From the NCBI GenBank assembly GCA_013398295.1, contig VZSF01008872.1:1-64000 (forward strand): 64,000 nucleotides of DNA, in the 5' to 3' direction. Both the position numbers and the translations under genes were made by a program. This stretch comes from Chionis minor (Eukaryota > Chordata > Aves > Charadriiformes > Chionididae). The notes under the pieces were generated by a model. That model did not search any database and was not told the origin of the DNA. It was given only the letters and a program-made list of their open reading frames with translations. The number at the start of each line of letters is the position of its first letter. The stretch's first letter is position 1. Positions 25,255 to 36,829 of the stretch are shown piece after piece.

Positions 25255-25975
25255 CTAGTCCAACCCCCTTTCTCCAGCAGGTTCACCTACAGCAGGTTGC
25301 ACAGGATGGCGTCCAGGCAGGTTCTGAATGTCTACAGTGGGAGACTCTATCACCTCTCTGGGCAGCCTGTCCCAGTGCTTTGTCACCCTCAAAGTAAAGA
25401 AGTTCCCCCTCATGTTCAGATGGAACTTCCTATATTCAAGTTTGTGCCCATTATCTCTTGTCCTGTCCCTGGGCACCACCGAAAAAGGATTGGTCTCCTC
25501 TGCCCAGCACCCTCCCTTGAAGTATTTGTAAGCACTGATGAGATCCCCCCTCAGCCTTCTCTTCCCCAGACTAAAAAGTCCCTCAGCCTTTCCTCATAAA
25601 ACAGATGTTCCAGTCCACTAATCATTTTCATAGCCCTCTGTTGTACGCTCTCCAGCAGTTCCATGCCCTTCTTAAACTGGGGAGCCCAGAACTGGACACA
25701 GTACTCGAGCTGTGGCTTCATCAGGGCAGAGTAAAGGGGGAGGATGACCTCCCTTGACCTGCTTACTGCACTCTTCTTGGTGCACCCAGAATGCCATTGG
25801 CCTTCTTGGCCACAAGGGCACATTGCTGGCTAATGGTCATCCTATTGTCCACCAGGACTCCCAGGTCCCTCTCTGCAGAGCTGCTTTCTAGCAGGTCAGC
25901 CCCCAACCTGTACTGGTGTATGGGGTTATTCCTCCCCAGGCGCAGGGCCCTACACTTGCTTTTGTTGAGCTTCAT
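25255..25975 (-). pseudogene. CR1 RT C-terminal region, frameshifted
   Basis: Three minus-strand frames carry consecutive CR1 blocks. 25975-25763 has LNKSKC...[28 protein letters not shown] and [16 protein letters not shown]. 25823-25551 has REVILPLYSALMKPQLEYCV, WAPQFKKG and GLEHLFYEERLR. 25479-25255 has RTRDNGHKLEYRKFHLNMRG and FFTLRVTKHWDRLPREV. These follow motif C in all CR1 ORF2 proteins. Frame changes near 25785 and 25510 separate them. It is otherwise well conserved, consistent with a not very old insertion. Confidence 0.9.
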
Positions 25976-26059
25976 GTGTTTTCTCTCTGCCCAACTCTCC
26001 AGCCTGTCCAGATCACGTTGAACGGCAGCAACAGCCTTCTGGTGTGTCAGCCACCCCTC

Positions 26060-26673
26060 CCAGTTTCATATCATGAGCAAACTTGCTGATGGTACACCCT
26101 CTCCCTTCATCCAGGTTATTGGTGAATATATTGAACAGGACTGGACCCAGTACTGACCCCTGAGGAAACACCACTTCTTACAGGCCTCCCACTAGACTCT
26201 GCCCCACTGATCGCAACCCTCTGAGCTCTATCTACCAGCCAGTTTTCAATCCATCCCACTGTCCATTCATCTAACCCACACTTCCTAAGCTTACCTATGA
26301 GGATGCTGTGGGAGACGGTTTCGAAAGCCTTGCTAAAGTCAAGGCAGACAACATCCACTGCCCTCCCCCCATCTATCCATCCAGCCATGCAATCATAGAA
26401 GGCTATCAGATTAATCAGGCATGACTTCCCCTTGGTGAACCCATGTTGACTACTTCTGATAACTTTCTTTTCCTCCAGGTGCTTGGAGATGATGCCCAGA
26501 ACAAGCTGTTCCATGATCTTTCCAGGGACGGAGGTGAGGCTGACTGGCCTGTAGTTTCCTGGGCCTTCCTTCTTGCCCTTTTTGAAGACTGGAGTGACTG
26601 GCTTTCCTCCAGTCTTCAGGCACCTTGCCTGTTCTCCAGAACCTTTTACAGATGATGGAGAATGGCCCAGCAA
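26060..26673 (-). pseudogene. CR1 reverse transcriptase core, disabled
   Basis: The minus-strand frame 26673-26116 shows NYRPVSLTSVPGKIMEQ, QHGFTKGKSC and VVCLDFSKAFETVSH. The last contains the RT motif A aspartate. The usual SGVPQG motif B is disturbed: an extra A in the + strand run at 26166-26168 shifts the frame, giving SGVSSG and a stop after YIHQ. Beyond the shift, motif C reads FAHD (26070-26081) instead of FADD. The first catalytic Asp codon (26073-26075) is changed to His. An upstream block (MLRELSEVIAGP...VPEDWRKAS) is in another frame because of a small deletion near 26600. The protein cannot be made as one chain and lacks a catalytic residue. Confidence 0.9.
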
Positions 26674-27129
26674 TGACTTCTGACAGCTCCCTCAACACTC
26701 ATGGGCGCATCCTGTCAAGACCCATGGGCTTGTGGATGTCCAGTTAACTGATCTCTAACTTAATCTTCCTCAACTGGGGGAGAGTCTTCCTTCCTCCAGA
26801 CTTTCTCTGTTACCTGTAAAGTCTGGGGCTCCTGAGGGCTGGCCTGAGCAGTGAAGACTGAAGCAAAGCTGGCATTCAGTAACTCTGCATTCTCTGCCTT
26901 GTCTGTCACTATGGCACCCGTCCCATTCAACAGAGGGCCCCCATGTCCTCTAGTTTTTTCTTTTGCCTCTAATGTACTTGAAGAAACCCTTCCTGTGGAT
27001 CTTGCCAGATTTAGTTCTACGGAGGCCTTGGCTTTCCTTGCATACTCCTGCATACTCTGATGCCGTTCTTGTAATCTTCCCGAGCGGTCAGTCCCTTCTT
27101 CCACATACTGTAAACTTCCTTCTTCCACT

Positions 27130-27299
27130 TGAGTTTTTCAGGAGCTCCCTGCTCAACCATGCAGGTTTCCTGCTTCCTTTGCCTGATTTCTTGCTGTTAG
27201 GGGTCCACCAATCCTGAGCATGGAGGAAGTGATACTTGGGTATCAACCAGCTCTCTTGAGCCCCCTTACCCTCTAGAGCCCTGACACATGGGATTTCTC
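27130..27299 (-). pseudogene. CR1 endonuclease-RT linker segment at the gap edge
   Basis: The minus strand reads ALEGKGAQESWLIPKYHFL, then KKSGKGSRKPAWLSRELL. This is the linker between the endonuclease and RT domains of CR1 ORF2 (typically ...GAQESWLIFKDHLLQAQE...KSGKNARRPAWMNKELL). It breaks off at the first N (27300), so the endonuclease domain must lie in the gap or be absent. Confidence 0.85.
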
Positions 27300-27510
27300 N
27301 NNNNNNNNNNNNNNNNNNNNNNNNNNNNNNNNNNNNNNNNNNNNNNNNNNNNNNNNNNNNNNNNNNNNNNNNNNNNNNNNNNNNNNNNNNNNNNNNNNNN
27401 NNNNNNNNNNNNNNNNNNNNNNNNNNNNNNNNNNNNNNNNNNNNNNNNNNNNNNNNNNNNNNNNNNNNNNNNNNNNNNNNNNNNNNNNNNNNNNNNNNNN
27501 NNNNNNNNNN
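27300..27510. other. Assembly gap (211 N)
   Basis: A run of N begins inside the CR1 copy. After it the sequence resumes in an A-rich stretch (AAAAAAAAAGAAAAAAG), then ordinary AT-rich DNA. The 211-N length may be an estimate. The gap probably covers the missing CR1 5' part and low-complexity DNA. Confidence 1.
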
Positions 27511-30500
27511 AAAAAAAAAGAAAAAAGAAAAGTAAACCCTGGTCATTTTCAGATGCTGACTATTTGAAAGCAAGTTGTCTGATGACATTGTACGCTGTTA
27601 TTTGACAGTTTATACATGTATGTGTTCCTAAGACCTCCTGAAAAGGATGTTGTCATATGAACACTATTTGACTTTTAATTTCTGTTATCACTGTTTCATT
27701 GTGTTTTCTCTCAGATTTGATACAGTGACATAATGCATTAGATAACAGCACTTGCATATTCAGATGACCTACTGCTGTCATGTTTATATGTTTGATCTGC
27801 CATGTATCAGTATATCTTATCTTCTTGTGTTTGTTTATGCAATTTTTATTATGCCTTGCTATTTTTGGTCAAGAAATATGCTCCAGATGTTGGTGCTCTT
27901 GAAGTGTTTGTATTACTGTTCTGGGTGGCACTCTGCTTATTTTTTACAATTTGATGTTGCGTTACGGTCTTATTCAGACATTTTTTTCCTTAAATGAGGA
28001 AAAATGATTTATCATCTTCCTGAAAATTATTTTATGTCTGCATATAAATATTTTTTTCCTGTTTAAATACCCTTCTCCTGACAAAAAAAAATTATCTGAA
28101 TCTGCATAACGACAATCTGTTTCCGTTCAGGTTCTTTGTGCATTATATTTCTGGTATAGTATTCTAGAGATGTTTGGTAGATTAAATCATATCTCCTGCT
28201 GATGATTGTACTGTCTGATCTTGTTTGGCCTTCTCCTCCCACTGTCCAGTCCCCTGTTTTCCCTTATTAAGGCTACCTATTTTTCATACGGTCCTAATGA
28301 AACCTGAATTTTCATGGGTACTGTTTCATGTTGAAAAACAGATACTGTAAAGGGAAATGAAGTTCAACAATAACAACAAAACCAAACCAAAATCACACCG
28401 ATATATCAAGTACATTTTGACTGTAGGATCTTAAGGGAGCCAACATGTAAAATAAAAAGGCTGTAATGTTTTTTGTGCAGAAACCTATGACCTTATTTGT
28501 CTCTGCAGTGTATTCTGTGTGACAGCAAGCAGAGGGGCTAGTCTGACAGGTTCACGATCAAGCTTTATCCAAACACAAATAACCATGCATTTTTCACAGA
28601 AATGGCGTTAATTTAGTTAATTTTGTACCTAGATAAAATGTGAAAAGTACAATACAAGTATTATGCAGCTATCAACACGCTTGTTATTCCATTTAAAATA
28701 CGACATTGTAAGTATCAGCAAAGGTATAATTTTGCTGATAAATTAATGCTGTTTTGCAGATCATTCAGTATGGCTGCTTGATCTCTTCATTGGATTACTT
28801 TTTTAGTTTCAACAGGTAGTGGGGTGAACTTTTAAATCAGGTATTTATTCACTGGGATTGAGGGCATATAAACTAGCACTTTCTAGGAATTTATGAGAAT
28901 TTGTATTCAGCAATTGCTGGTGCCACTCTGTATAGTGTGAGGTTGTTATTGTGGGAACACATCTATGATGGTATAAAATCACACATTAATGAAAGTATCT
29001 CTTAATGGTGAGGAAACAATCTTGTGTTAACGTAGTTTTAAAGCCATACTCTATTGTGTACCTATATAGATCCTTGTGGAGACTATGTCTGATGAAGGGT
29101 CTTCTCTGTGAAAACTCTTGAGGGAGGAAAGTGGGGGGGTTCTGCTCAGAGCAATAGGAAGAGAGATACAACTCTGTAATTTACTGTCAGTTATAATCCT
29201 TTACTGGGTGGCTTCATTAAACATAAAAAATTATGCAAGGAAATAATTTTCTTAAGTGGGACCTTTCAGAATTAGTATTACTTCAAAACCAATTCATTTT
29301 CATGCGTGATGTTTATAGCTTAAATGCAGATCAACAAATTTGACCCTTTTTAAAAGATTGCTATAATTTAGCATCATTAACTATTTTCAGCATGATATTA
29401 ATTAGAATATGCAAGTGATTCGAGCTTTTCAGAGATAAAATTCATTTGATGGAGGCGGTATTGAAATGAGGTAACACTGGTATAATACTATTTTATATTA
29501 TTTCTCAAGAAGAGATTATTTATTGCATAAAGAAATAATAAAATTAGCTTTTGATATCTGCAGCTATGTCATAACCTGTATCAAAGCATCTCAAAAACTG
29601 GAATCAGAGGCCAGGAATGATTTGTGATATATAATGCTAATACAGCAAATTTTTGTCACTTCTAAACTTTTAGTCTGGTTTGGGAGGCAGGGAGGCTTTT
29701 GACAATCTGTCTTAAAACATTATTCCTTAGTACTTACCAGCTGCTGGAGTGACCCTCCAAAGAATATAGGTGTAACTTTTGTTGTTTCTGGACAGGACAG
29801 ATAGGAAAGTGGTCTTAATCTGCTTTTGTCATTTTTATGTTACTCTTAAGTGCAGTTTGGTTGCTCCCTGTCTAAACAGAGATAGCTAAATTGTACCATC
29901 TGGTGATCAGAGGGTACATTTAGCTGGATGTGAGGTATTCCTTCCTGTGAGTCTTCCTGCTCTGAAAGTATTTTAGCATAGCACTGGCTGTATTTACATT
30001 GATATGGCAGAAGCATGAGAAATTTGCTTCCTATCTAGAGAGTAAAATTTGACAATTTAGCTTGTGTTTTTTAAGGTCCGGAAAAACTGTTTAGATGTGC
30101 TGGCTTAGTAATGATTGGAACCTGGACTTTATGCAGGCAATCTAAATACTTTATCCAATCCTTATTGAATCAGTAGGAAAAGTTCTGTTACTTAATGGAA
30201 GTTGGACTAATTTGTCTTTATTTGATAATGCCGCATGTCTTAACCACAAACAGAACAAATCACTTGAGTATTCTAATAGCATAAGAGTTGCACAATGCAT
30301 TTGTAAACACATGGTTTGTGGGAATTAGTCCCACAGAATTACCTGGAAAAAAAAATTAGAAACATTCTGTCTCATTCAAAGATGAATATAGATTGAATGA
30401 GAGAAACCTTTAGGAGAATCCCCTGTTTACAATTTTTGAAAATGCATTTAATGAAGACATTTTAAACTTGAGCTTTTCTCTATTCAATGCATAAAATAAA

Positions 30501-32367
30501 TGTAAGAGGATAAGGGCTTGCAAAAAGCCTATTGTGTGTGCATGTTGTGCACAATTAAATATCCAGGAGCCAGAAAGTGGCAGGACTATTTTAAACATAA
30601 AAATGCTACCACTTTAAGGTTCTGTGCTGCTTTGGATCAGTGGTAAATTAAAAAAACCCAAAACTGAAAAATAGGTAGACTGTGATTTGGGCTGCTTAAT
30701 CTATATGTAAGAGGTGGTCAAACTCTGGATTAAGCTAAGTCTAAGTCCAGAATAACTCCACTGAAGTAATCAGTTTTAGATCTATACGGCTGAGAGAGAT
30801 GCCGTAATTTGTTGTGCAAATCTATCAGTTACTTCAAAGAATAAACTGCCTGCATAAATAATGCTATAGTCTCAAATAATATTTTATAGTGAAGTGCATA
30901 AGTTCAAACTAGTTGTAACTAGTAAATAACATCAACAAAAAAGCAGAAGCTTGAACAAAATTCTTTCCATGCTGTAATACTGAACTCTGCTCTCTGAGAT
31001 ATGCTTGTGTAAATACGGCACAAATATATTGAAAGGTTGCTGGGAAGTAATTGTGTGAAGAATGTTTTGAAACTCAGCTCTCTCTGAGTGCCTAGGTATG
31101 CCTGAAATGCTCACAGCTGCTGTGCAGTTTGACTTTATCCTGTGCATAGAGAATCTCATTTTAGCCAGTACAAATGATGCAGTGTGTGTATATATAGTAG
31201 TTCACACAGCTTAAGTGGTTTTGGAATCAGGATTTTGTCTAGCTGTATTTGCTAATACTCAAGGACAACTAATTTGATAGTACTTTAGACCTTTAAAAAC
31301 ACTTCTGCAGTCAGCAGAGCTCCAACACACTTCCTGAAGAAAGCTTAAGGTAGTTTGCTTTTGTCTATGTTTGCATGTATACACTTTTCAGTAAGTGTTC
31401 AGCTGTACGTGGTACTGACACTGTCTTGAGCTGATTTACATTTCTTAGAATAGAAAATATTAAAGGCTCAGAGTATTATAAAATCAATTAATACCAAAAC
31501 TGACATCTGGCAGTTCTTAGAGCAAAAAGATACAGAATTTCACTTTCTATTTCTGACAGTGTAATGCATTTTGGGAACTATCACTTTGGAGAGAAAATGT
31601 TTTAAAATTATAGGAAAAAATGGTACAGATGTACAAACAAGTATAACATGCTTAAATGAACGTTATCATAGTGTGGAACATGATTTTCACAGTAGGCAGT
31701 ATTTACATATTAGGGAAAAGTAATTTTCACAAAATAGTGTGAAATTGAGGTGTGCCTTTACTAAATGATGGCACCTCGTGAAGTCTGCAGATGTAATATT
31801 TGTTGCTTTAGTTGCCCCAATAAAGACTTCCATACCTTAAAAATAAAAATAATGTATTAACAGTGAGATATTTTCAAATCTTAAGATGTACTTGTAAAAG
31901 ACGGAATGATCACATTCAAAGTTAAACTTTTGACACTTTTTTTTCCCTAGTTCTTACAAAACTATTGTATCACAGTCCCTGTAGCAAGAATTTAAAGAAA
32001 TATGATATAATTGACAATACAACTTTCTGCTGGAATTTTATACAGACTGCTTGACTTTGATAATGGAGATGTGTTTATATTGATAAAGTGACATCTTAAA
32101 AATTGTCAGTTATTTCTGGTGTGATCCATTAGCACTATAAAATTACTTCACTGTTTAATTTTCAATATATTTTAGTTTTAAAGAAATATATTCTGACTGT
32201 AAATAAACTTGGAATTTTATGACAAATGCAACTTTATATAGTTTGAAATTTTTTTTAGACATTCAGAATAACTTGTTGCTTGGCTTGAAACTTTCGATTC
32301 TTAGTTTCTGCCCATAAGTGAAATAATGTTCTTGTTTATCAAAAAAGCTGTCATGGTGTGTTCTGCG

Positions 32368-32418
32368 GTGTTTTGGTTTTTTGGTGGTTTTTTGGGGTGG
32401 TTTTTTTTTTTGTGGGTG
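32368..32418. repeat. G/T-rich low-complexity tract
   Basis: A run of GGTTTTTT, GGTGG and TTTGGGG units ends in a T run. It is the strand complement of the A/C tract type seen at 23438. No element is attached to it. Confidence 0.75.
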
Positions 32419-33858
32419 TAAAAGTGAAGCGAATTGGTGATTTACCATTTAAAAGAAATTATAAGATACTTCTTGACACATTAATAATGTTAAAAATGGA
32501 TAAATATTAGGTCTTTAAAATGAACTGGTTAATTAGATGTGCCTCTATTACTCACTTAACTACCTCTATTCCAGTATTCTAATTGTTGCTGATTTTTTTT
32601 TTTTTTAAACAGTGGATGCCTAAAGTAAAATGACTGAGTGATTCATGAGCACAGGAGATAAGACACAGGATCGCATCCTGTTTTTCACTGGGGAACTCTG
32701 GGGATCATCCAATTTGTGCGTGGGAGTGCTGCATGTTTAACTATCCCCACTGGTAGGTATTCATATCCAAGGCACCCATCAGGATCTTTCTTGGTGCAGA
32801 GCCTGGCTTTTTAAGCAGTTATAAGTCCAAGATTTGTAGTCAGGAGTAAGTCCTTTGGCAGCAAGTTTCTAAACTATGTGACAATAGTAAAAGACTTGAT
32901 TGGGATAATTATTTTCACTAAGAAAAGTTATAAATGATCGTAGACTTCCAGATCCTACCTGTACTCTACTGTAGACTTTTGTATCACTGATATTGTCTAT
33001 TGCATTCCTAAAATCTGCATATGAGGAAAGAAGAGGTAAAAGAACACTACATTATGTTCACAAGAAATGGTCGTCTTGCAACGGCTTGTGGATTGAAAGT
33101 CTTCTCTGACAGCTCTGGCTGGGGGAATTCTGAGCCATCCGTCTTGCATATCAGGTACTACACCAAAAAGTAACACATCTTGAAGAACTTCTTTCTTTTT
33201 CATTAACTTTACCTCTCCATGCTTTGTGTTCTCACATGGAGTACTTAGTAACGTATATTTAACAAGTAAAAGATTTATTAAGCTATAAGATACTAAAGCG
33301 AAGAGCAATCAGGTAAAAACACCTAATGTAGTTGGTACTCTTCAAAATAAAGTAACTTTTAATTTTTCTGTAAAGTTTTTGAGGTAGCTTTAATGCAGCC
33401 ACACTGTAACTGTCATACATAAATGTTTAATTTTTTTCCTTCAAGATGGGTAGTATTATCATGTGCCAATGGAGTTAATGAGAATAATGGGTTTTAAGTA
33501 ATGCAACATACTGACTACAAAGAGATAGATTCCAGGATAATGATACTGTGGGATTTAAACACACTTTAAGTAAAGCAAATGGTTGTGTGTTGTCAAGAAT
33601 AGGTGTCTTTCAGGATTCATTTTTTTTTTTTGTAGAACTAGAGTCTGACTGCAAGATAAATTTAAGTTAGCTATAGTACATAAGGAAGTATAACTATGTA
33701 AAGCTGTATATATATATATTTTTAATCACCCTTATTTACGCTTATCCATTATTTTTTAAGCTTTTGTCTTACTCAGGTTGGGTCAGTTGGTTTTCATCCA
33801 GTAGGTAAACTCCTGAGGAATACTTTCCTACGTCCTTGTATTTCCATTAATTGATACT

Positions 33859-34655
33859 TGTATTGGGTATGTGTGACAAGGTTTTGGTAGCAAGGTGGGG
33901 AGGCTGCAGGCGTGGCTTCTGTGGGAAGAGGTCAGCGCCTGCCTCTTGCTAGACACAACCATTTCCAGATGGCTCTGCAATGGACCCACCACATAGCAGA
34001 GCTGAACATACTGGCTAAGTTGGTGAATCTGTGAAAACATATTTAAGAAAAGGCAGAAAATGTCAGGCAGACAAAGGAGGAGGGAACAAAAAGAGTGAGA
34101 AACAGCGGAGAAGGAGGAGGAGGCGCACCAGGCATCAGAGCCTACAGCCTGCTGTAGTTTCCCCTACAGCCTGTGGAGAAGCCATGCTGGAGCAGATAGG
34201 TATTCCAGAAGAACTGCAGCCCATACGGACTCCACACTGGACCAGATTTTCCTTGACGGGCATTGTGGCCCATGGAGAGCTGATGACGGAGCAGTTTTTC
34301 TGAAGGGCTGCAGCCCATGAGGAACCCATGCTGGAGCAGAGGAAAAGTGTGAGAAGAAAGGAGTGGAGGAAACCAGTATGTACTGACCATAACTCCCATC
34401 CCCTCATGCCATGTTGGGGTGGGTAGAGAAGGCTGGAATGAAGGAGTGAAGTTGAGCCTGGGAAAACTGAGGAGGAAAGGTGTTGTTTTACTGTTTGTCT
34501 TTTCGTTTTCCCTCCCTGAATCTATTTTAATTGGCAGTAAAGTTAGTTTTCCCCAATCTGAGTCTGCTTTGCCTGTAATGGTAATTACTTAAGAAATCTC
34601 ACTATCTTTATCTTGACCTACAAGAATTTTCATTCTGTTTTCTCCTCCTGTCCCT
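33859..34655 (+). mobile_element. Avian LTR-like element, 3'-truncated
   Basis: It starts TGTATTGGGTATGTGTGACA, followed by AGGTTTTGGTAGC, matching the start of the 48140 element. It continues with a TATTTAAG TATA-like box (34040-34047), internal GGAGCAG...CTGCAGCCCATG units, a GAAGTTGAGCCTGGGAA block and an AGTAAA-type poly(A) signal (34536-34541). Similarity to the 48140 copy stops near 34655, so the last ~80 bases present there are missing. It is more diverged in its 5' third, so it may be a different subfamily. It is probably an old solo LTR of an avian endogenous retrovirus. No retroviral gene is present. Confidence 0.65.
34184..34339 (+). repeat. Degenerate internal tandem repeat of the LTR (4 units)
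   Basis: The key ATGCTGGAGCAG recurs, with variants, at 34184, 34234, 34283 and 34328. This gives spacings of 50, 49 and 45 bases, each unit also containing a CTGCAGCCCATG-like part. The same unit type forms the middle of the element at 48140. These repeats explain the overlapping ORFs seen here on both strands. Confidence 0.75.
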
Positions 34656-34924
34656 TTAAACCAAAATAAAGGTTCTGCACATGCAAATTAGTAGTTTTCT
34701 TGGTTTAGTTTAAAATGATCTCTAGAGGAATGTTGAACCACAAAATTGAGGTTACGGAAAGCACGACGCTCTTCAATTTAATTTTATGCTTTCTGTTTCC
34801 AGCCCAATATATTTTTTTTTTTCTTGCTGATCCTTAGTGGGACTCTTCTTGTGTTCCCTGTATGTGGTTACTGACATGTAGGTAAGAGGAGCTAAAAATG
34901 ATCAAAATATTCTCATTCTTAGGA

Positions 34925-35275
34925 TGTAGCTATATGATGTGTGTCCTTTGTCAGTCATTCCTGACCCAACACAGCAGCTGGTGGCTTTGTTGCTTGCCAG
35001 ACCTGTTAGTAGTTTCATTGGGCCATGGGCTTGGAGCTTGTAAGCTATCAGCGGGACTCGCGTATCTTCCTCAGCCTCCCAGGCAAGGGACTTGCAAGGT
35101 CCTTAGGAAATTGGAATTAGGTTATCTCAGATCATTCCTGCTTGGTGGACTCTTCTTGGAGAGACTGCCTTGGCATAAAGGCTTCCTCTGTCCCCACCAG
35201 ACTTGGAGGAACTGGGAGTCCTGGAAGCTATGGGTTTGTCACTGGCACAATTTATGTCAAACAGATTGTAAACAG
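34925..35275. other. Unexplained GC-richer segment
   Basis: This 350-base block is clearly richer in GC than its flanks and holds a 127-codon + strand ORF (34898-35281, Leu/Trp/Cys-rich, no recognisable domain). It lies 270 bases downstream of the truncated LTR. It might be residual endogenous retroviral sequence, another repeat family or a pseudogene. I do not recognise it. Confidence 0.4.
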
Positions 35276-36157
35276 TTATGAATATATTTGTCTTTAGTAT
35301 ACTGAATTGGTATTTTGTTGAAGCCTTTGTTTATGTTCTTGGGGAGGAAATAAATGTCTTGTGGATAACTTTTAAAGCAGTTTCAGTGATCTGTTTTGCT
35401 TAAGTTTAGTATTAAAATCTACATTTCTCATATTTTTTCACTAAAATAGGGATGAGAATGCTTTCAAGTATAAGTGAAGTTATTAAGAATTTACTTCAGT
35501 AATCTATATGCAGACACTGCAGATTTTTAGATTCAAGACAGTGTGAATATACAATAGATTTTTCTGCTATACAAAATGAATGTATTATAATTCATGGTTG
35601 GACTGTTTCTATGTTCTTATACTTCAAAAGTACACAGTGGCACATTCTGTAAGGGGAAAAATCATTCAAGTAAAGGCACTGGCATGACTGTCTGATTTGT
35701 ATTTCTGTCACTGATTATAATTCTATTCATAGATATCTGTGAATCATTAAAAAAGTTGTAAGCAAAATTTGCAGTTCCTTTCATGTTTTGCTTCTCTTAT
35801 AGCATAGAATTAATACAGTTTCTGAACTCTCACAAAGCCTATAGCTGATAAGAAACATAATTGTGTGCTTAAGTAGTCCTAAATTTGTTTGTCTGACAGG
35901 TGTTCCCACCGTTCTAGACCACAAAATACTCTGATGCTAGTTCAAGAGTTCTGTTTCCTGAGAAATGATTCAATAGGACAGCTTGTATTGTAATACTATC
36001 AGTTTAATAAAAGGGTAGAAAAAAGAGAACGATGATTAAAATCTGTCAAATGTAATTAATTGTAATCATAACTTTTTATAGCAGGGTTGCCCAGAACAAA
36101 ATTTGTTCATCCCTATTGTAGGGAATAACTTGCATAGAGCTGTTTTCTGTACTCCAT

Positions 36158-36204
36158 AAAACAAACAAGCAAACACAGCAGCAACAACAACAAACCCAAA
36201 AAAC
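36158..36204. repeat. A/C-rich tract next to a CR1 fragment
   Basis: ACAAACAAGCAAAC and CAACAACAACAA units directly precede the CR1 fragment. This is low-complexity sequence similar to that at 23438 and 41842. Confidence 0.75.
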
Positions 36205-36209
36205 TCCTT

Positions 36210-36829
36210 AGGAACAAAAAAGAAGGACTTCAAGTGCATCAGTAGCAAAAGGAAGACTAGGGAAAATGTGGGCCTGCTGCTGAATGAGGTGAGTGCCCTG
36301 GAGAAGGTGGAGTTCCTGAATGCCGCCTTTGCTTCAGCCTTTACTGCTAAGGCCAGTCCTCAGGAATCCCAGACCCTGGAGGTAAGAGGAAAAAGTGTGG
36401 AGAAGGGAAGACTTTCCCTTGCTTGAGGAGGATGGGGTTAGAGATCATTTAGGCAAACTCAACACCTACAAATCTATGGGCCCTGATGGGATGCACCCAT
36501 GAGTGCTGCGAGACCTGGCCGATGTTATTGCTGGGCCACTCTCCATCATACCTGAAAGGTCCTGGAGAACAGGAGAGGTGCCTGAGGACTGAAGGAAAGC
36601 CAGTGTCACTCTGGCCTTCAAAAAGGGTGAACAGGAAGACCCAGGAAACTACAGGCCAGTCAGCCTTACCTCCATCCCTGGAAAAGTGATGGAAGAGCTC
36701 ACGCCGGCTGTCATCTATAAGCATGTGGAGGTAAAGAAGGTTATCAGGAGTGGGTCAACATGGATTCACCAAGGGGAAACCCTGCTTGACCAATCTGATA
36801 GTCTTCTATGATGGCATGACTGACTGAGT
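36210..36829 (+). mobile_element. CR1 LINE fragment truncated at both ends
   Basis: Plus-strand translation gives CR1 ORF2 pre-RT and early RT. There is a GLLLNEV-like start near 36270, FASAFTAKASPQESQTL near 36330, and MGPDGMHP at 36478-36501. After that come LRDLADVIAGPLSII, SWRTGEVPED, NYRPVSLTSIPGKVMEE and a final FYDGMTD near 36825. In-frame TGA codons follow MHP and PED. The copy stops before motif A and lacks the C-terminal region and 3' tail, unlike a normal CR1 insertion, so the 3' end was probably lost by deletion. It lies in the opposite orientation to the 25.2-kb copy. Confidence 0.9.

Larger units (their letters stand above)
25213..27299 (-). mobile_element. Long CR1 LINE copy, runs into assembly gap
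   Basis: The 3' end lies at 25213 (AATCATAGAATGTTAGGG on the + strand, the reverse complement of the avian CR1 tail). Reading leftward on the minus strand gives the ORF2 regions in order. First is the endonuclease-RT linker (about 27299-27130: ALEGKGAQESWLI, KKSGKGSRKPAWL). Then comes the pre-RT part (27128-26760: LNLARS...PPLLN-like, FASVFT), the RT fingers and palm (26673-26063), and the RT C-terminal part (25975-25255). At least four frameshifts separate these blocks. The 5' end is hidden by the N run, so whether the element is 5'-truncated cannot be told. It is a non-LTR retrotransposon of moderate age and is inactive. Confidence 0.95.
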
